From assembly GCA_021904315.1 (NCBI GenBank), contig CM038923.1, positions 7,756,038 to 7,820,037 of the forward strand: a stretch of DNA of 64,000 bases. Reading direction: 5' to 3'. Below the pieces are notes generated by a model that saw only the letters and a list, made by a program, of their open reading frames with translations, was not told where the DNA came from and searched no databases. Within the stretch, counting starts at the first letter, position 1. Each line of letters begins with the position of its first letter. The stretch is from Sphagnum magellanicum. Its lineage: Eukaryota > Streptophyta > Sphagnopsida > Sphagnales > Sphagnaceae. Positions 61,496 through 64,000 of the stretch are shown here, one piece after another. The position numbers and the translations under genes were made by a program.

Positions 61496-64000
61496 TTGCC
61501 CGTGCTGACCCACCTTCATTTATAATCCGCTACCATCGTCTTGCCTACAGCGCTGAGCTCGCGGGAACACAAAACCCCCTTCCCAAGCCCTGTCACTGAC
61601 TGACTGACCGACCAAGTGAATTAATATATATGATGTGTGGTGATCCCAACAGCTTATATGGAAAGCCCCCTCACTCACATGGATACTTGTTTCTTCCTGT
61701 ATGGACAAGCACTTTCCATGGGAGAGAAAGAATTACACATAATGTTCTTTCCATTGGGTTGTTATGAACTATTGTGATCATAATTGCACTCAATATCATA
61801 TTGGTCTCCTTCCATTAGGCTGCTATGATCACAATTACACACAATATGTCTTGATCACAACAGCTCAATGGAAAGTTTGATTTGTAAAGCTTTGAGGTGA
61901 TTGTGAGCACAACTAGATGGAACAAATGTAATAGAAAGTTGTTCTTAGAGAAAAATTCATGATCAGGGGGGCCTAATGGAAGGAGGGCCTTACAAAGCAC
62001 CCACTTACCTTTTCACATTATACATGGCCTTGCATATGTGTTAAGAACCTATGTGGCCCCTTCTTGCCTCAGGTTTGTTGAAGTGTTCCAAGTTCCAACC
62101 AATTCATTAGTAACCATTTGGTGACCTAATAATCAACCACCAGCCACTTACTCATTTGTCATAAATATGTTTGAAATAATTGTTCACAATTTTGACAACT
62201 AATGACATGATAATATAACTAAATTCTTTCCATTTGGCTACCTAGTACATATACACAAGGCCTTTACCAAAATATGACCTAATTTAATTGCCTATTCACC
62301 ATTTAGCTTCCATGGGCTTACTATTATTGCAAATATTGCTTGATGAAATTGTTGTTTTAAGGACTTGTTTCTTTTTTTTGAACTTGTAACAATTGCATTA
62401 TGTCTATTTTTAAATTCCTTAATGCATCTCTAGTGGTGCCCCTTCATTTGGGCTGGTATCAATAGTCAATGTAGAGAAATGTACCCCTGCCCCACCCATA
62501 ATCATTAATTTTGAACAATATTTTATTATAACACCATTTAAATATTGACACCTAGGCCAATCACCGTGACTAGCCAATTAAAATCAATCATTTTACGAAT
62601 ATCACCTTTGTGAAAGAATGCAATATTCTTGAGTGCCACAATCCATTTTTATAATACCATATCACTTTTCCTACTCCAATTTAGTGATACAATTCACCGC
62701 TGGGGATGCTCTTAACATTGACTTTGGCCATATACTAGGAAAAATTGGGAGACAATTTGCAATGCTAGGATTGGGGTAATATCACACAAAATTGTCAATT
62801 GACAACACACACCTAGTCTTTTTCTTTGTTAAGCTTGCTACATTCTTGCATGTGTTTGCCTTTAAGCACCCATCCAACATCAATATGCCACATTATGCAA
62901 TACCATGTTGGACTTGTTGTAATTTTCATATTACAACAACCATTTTATTACGCCCTACAATTACAAGGACTCTTGAATCAATTTTTTTTGTTTTGATTTT
63001 TGCTTTAAGTTAGCCTGTTTCACATTAGGAAAATTAGATTTTTTGTTAGTTGGTTTTAGACTAGGAGAACTAGATTTTGTGTTAATTGGTTGTAGACTAC
63101 AAGAACTAGATTTTTTTTGTAAATTAGGGTTAGGGTTTTTTTTAGGGTTTGGTTAGTTTAGGGTTGGATGGCTTTGGAGACCATTTGATGTGGCAGCCAT
63201 TGGGTGTCATCGCATTCCAATGGTGTTGTCGCATTTTCAATGATGTCATCATGTTTTTTGTGGTGTCATCGAGTTTGTGTTGCGTTGGTGTCCTCATGTT
63301 TGTGTGTCATTGTCTATTGGAGAGAGGTGTGAGTGGAAGGAGTTGTGGAGGCAAGGAGGAGAGGAAATATTTTTGTGCAAAGCAAAGAGGGAGGCATTTT
63401 TGTGGCGTGCATTATTTCTTGATTTTATTTTATTTTTTGTTTGCTTTTTGTTCATTATTACTACTATGTTTTGTGTTTCTTTTGTGAGTTTCTATTGGAG
63501 GGAATGCTACTAGGTGACTAGTTTGGCAAATAGCAAGTTTTCTGCTAGAGGTTGTTTTGCTTGTGGTATAATTCATGTAGTTTGGTCTTATCAATGATCT
63601 CTGACTATGAGATTTGACATTATATAAATGTTTGTAGCTTAATCTTGTTAATCAATATCATATTTGCAACTTTCTCTAAAGGGGTTCTGGTCTTGTGAAT
63701 GGTCTTTGACTGTGAGATTTGCAACTTTCTCTAAAAGGGTAAGAGAAAAGGAATAATGAAATTGTAGAGCCGAACTCAGGCTCTACTACAATGTTATGTG
63801 GAGTGTGTCATCTTAAGTTGGGTTTGTGCAAGGGATACAAGTTTCTTTAGAGGGAAGAGAATGTTGAAACAGGCTATTTGATTGAAGTTATTTTTGCATA
63901 TGCAAGAGTTTCAATTTTTTTTCAGTGGTAGTTTTGTAGAATTCAAGTCATAGTCGTTGTTGAAAAAACAACAAGAGTATGATAGTATGAACATAATTTT
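61496..64000. other. Gene-free right end
   Basis: No gene is supported. The text near 61.75-61.86 kb repeats CTTTCCATT and ATCACAATTACAC phrases also seen at 61.07-61.15 kb. At 63027-63117 about three 36-bp units share A[G/C][G/A]A[G/A]AA[C/T]TAGATTTT. At 63570-63740 GATTTGCAACTTTCTCTAAA-like phrases are duplicated. Two overlapping plus-strand frames at 63149-63513 are Cys/Phe/Leu-rich and match no family. Confidence 0.5.
63027..63117. repeat. Short tandem repeat, about 3 units of 36 bp
   Basis: Units contain an AACTAGATTTT-like block followed by GTTA[G/A]TTGGTT and TAGACTA. The third unit is truncated. Fragments with TTAGGG and TTTAGGG follow at 63125-63170. Confidence 0.75.

Overview
The window is nuclear DNA of a land plant. 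Three genes can be supported, all near the right end. Two have many short GT-AG introns of about 140-490 bp, and all three proteins belong to familiar plant families: a TTL-type tetratricopeptide thioredoxin-like protein, a genuine La RNA chaperone, and an F-box protein. The sequence does not fix the lineage. The very AT-rich, gene-poor left half with old transposon remains and the short-intron genes would fit a fern, lycophyte, moss or other plant with a repeat-bearing genome; this is only an impression.

Layout. From 1 to about 35.4 kb the sequence is AT-rich and gene-free. It holds a clear solo LTR with a 5-bp target duplication (1216-2057), three CACTA-type miniature elements of 153-154 bp (8633, 9484 and 18136; two with perfect 3-bp target duplications), several decayed tandem arrays (12.9, 17.3-18.7, 25.6 and 34.4 kb), a Pro-rich repeat ORF on the minus strand at 14.2-14.7 kb, and a relatively GC-rich relic at 27.1-28.2 kb. 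From about 35.4 to 47 kb the texture changes: long microsatellites, poly-C and poly-G tracts, minisatellites, telomere-like TTTAGGG repeats, a three-unit array whose units each carry the same hairpin, and one compact, non-repetitive, palindrome-rich island at 44.2-44.4 kb that may be a structured non-coding RNA.

Gene block. The TTL gene (+, coding 47408-51534, nine coding exons, 906 residues) is followed after 1.9 kb by the La gene (+, coding 53415-57070, ten coding exons, 440 residues). The La gene converges with the F-box gene (-, 59088-60311, one coding exon, 407 residues). Their shared 2-kb intergene contains a recent tandem duplication. Nothing suggests the three genes share a pathway: TTL is a TPR scaffold, La binds the U-rich 3' ends of new RNAs, and the F-box protein is a likely SCF ubiquitin-ligase adaptor. 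The last 3.7 kb is gene-free, with a C-rich minisatellite at 61.25-61.5 kb and AT-rich DNA beyond.

No novel multi-gene system was found. The best leads are the structured island at 44.2 kb, the hairpin-bearing array at 41 kb, the CACTA miniature family, and the odd N-terminus of the TTL protein. Splice junctions were placed by eye, from reading frame, GT-AG sites and family similarity.
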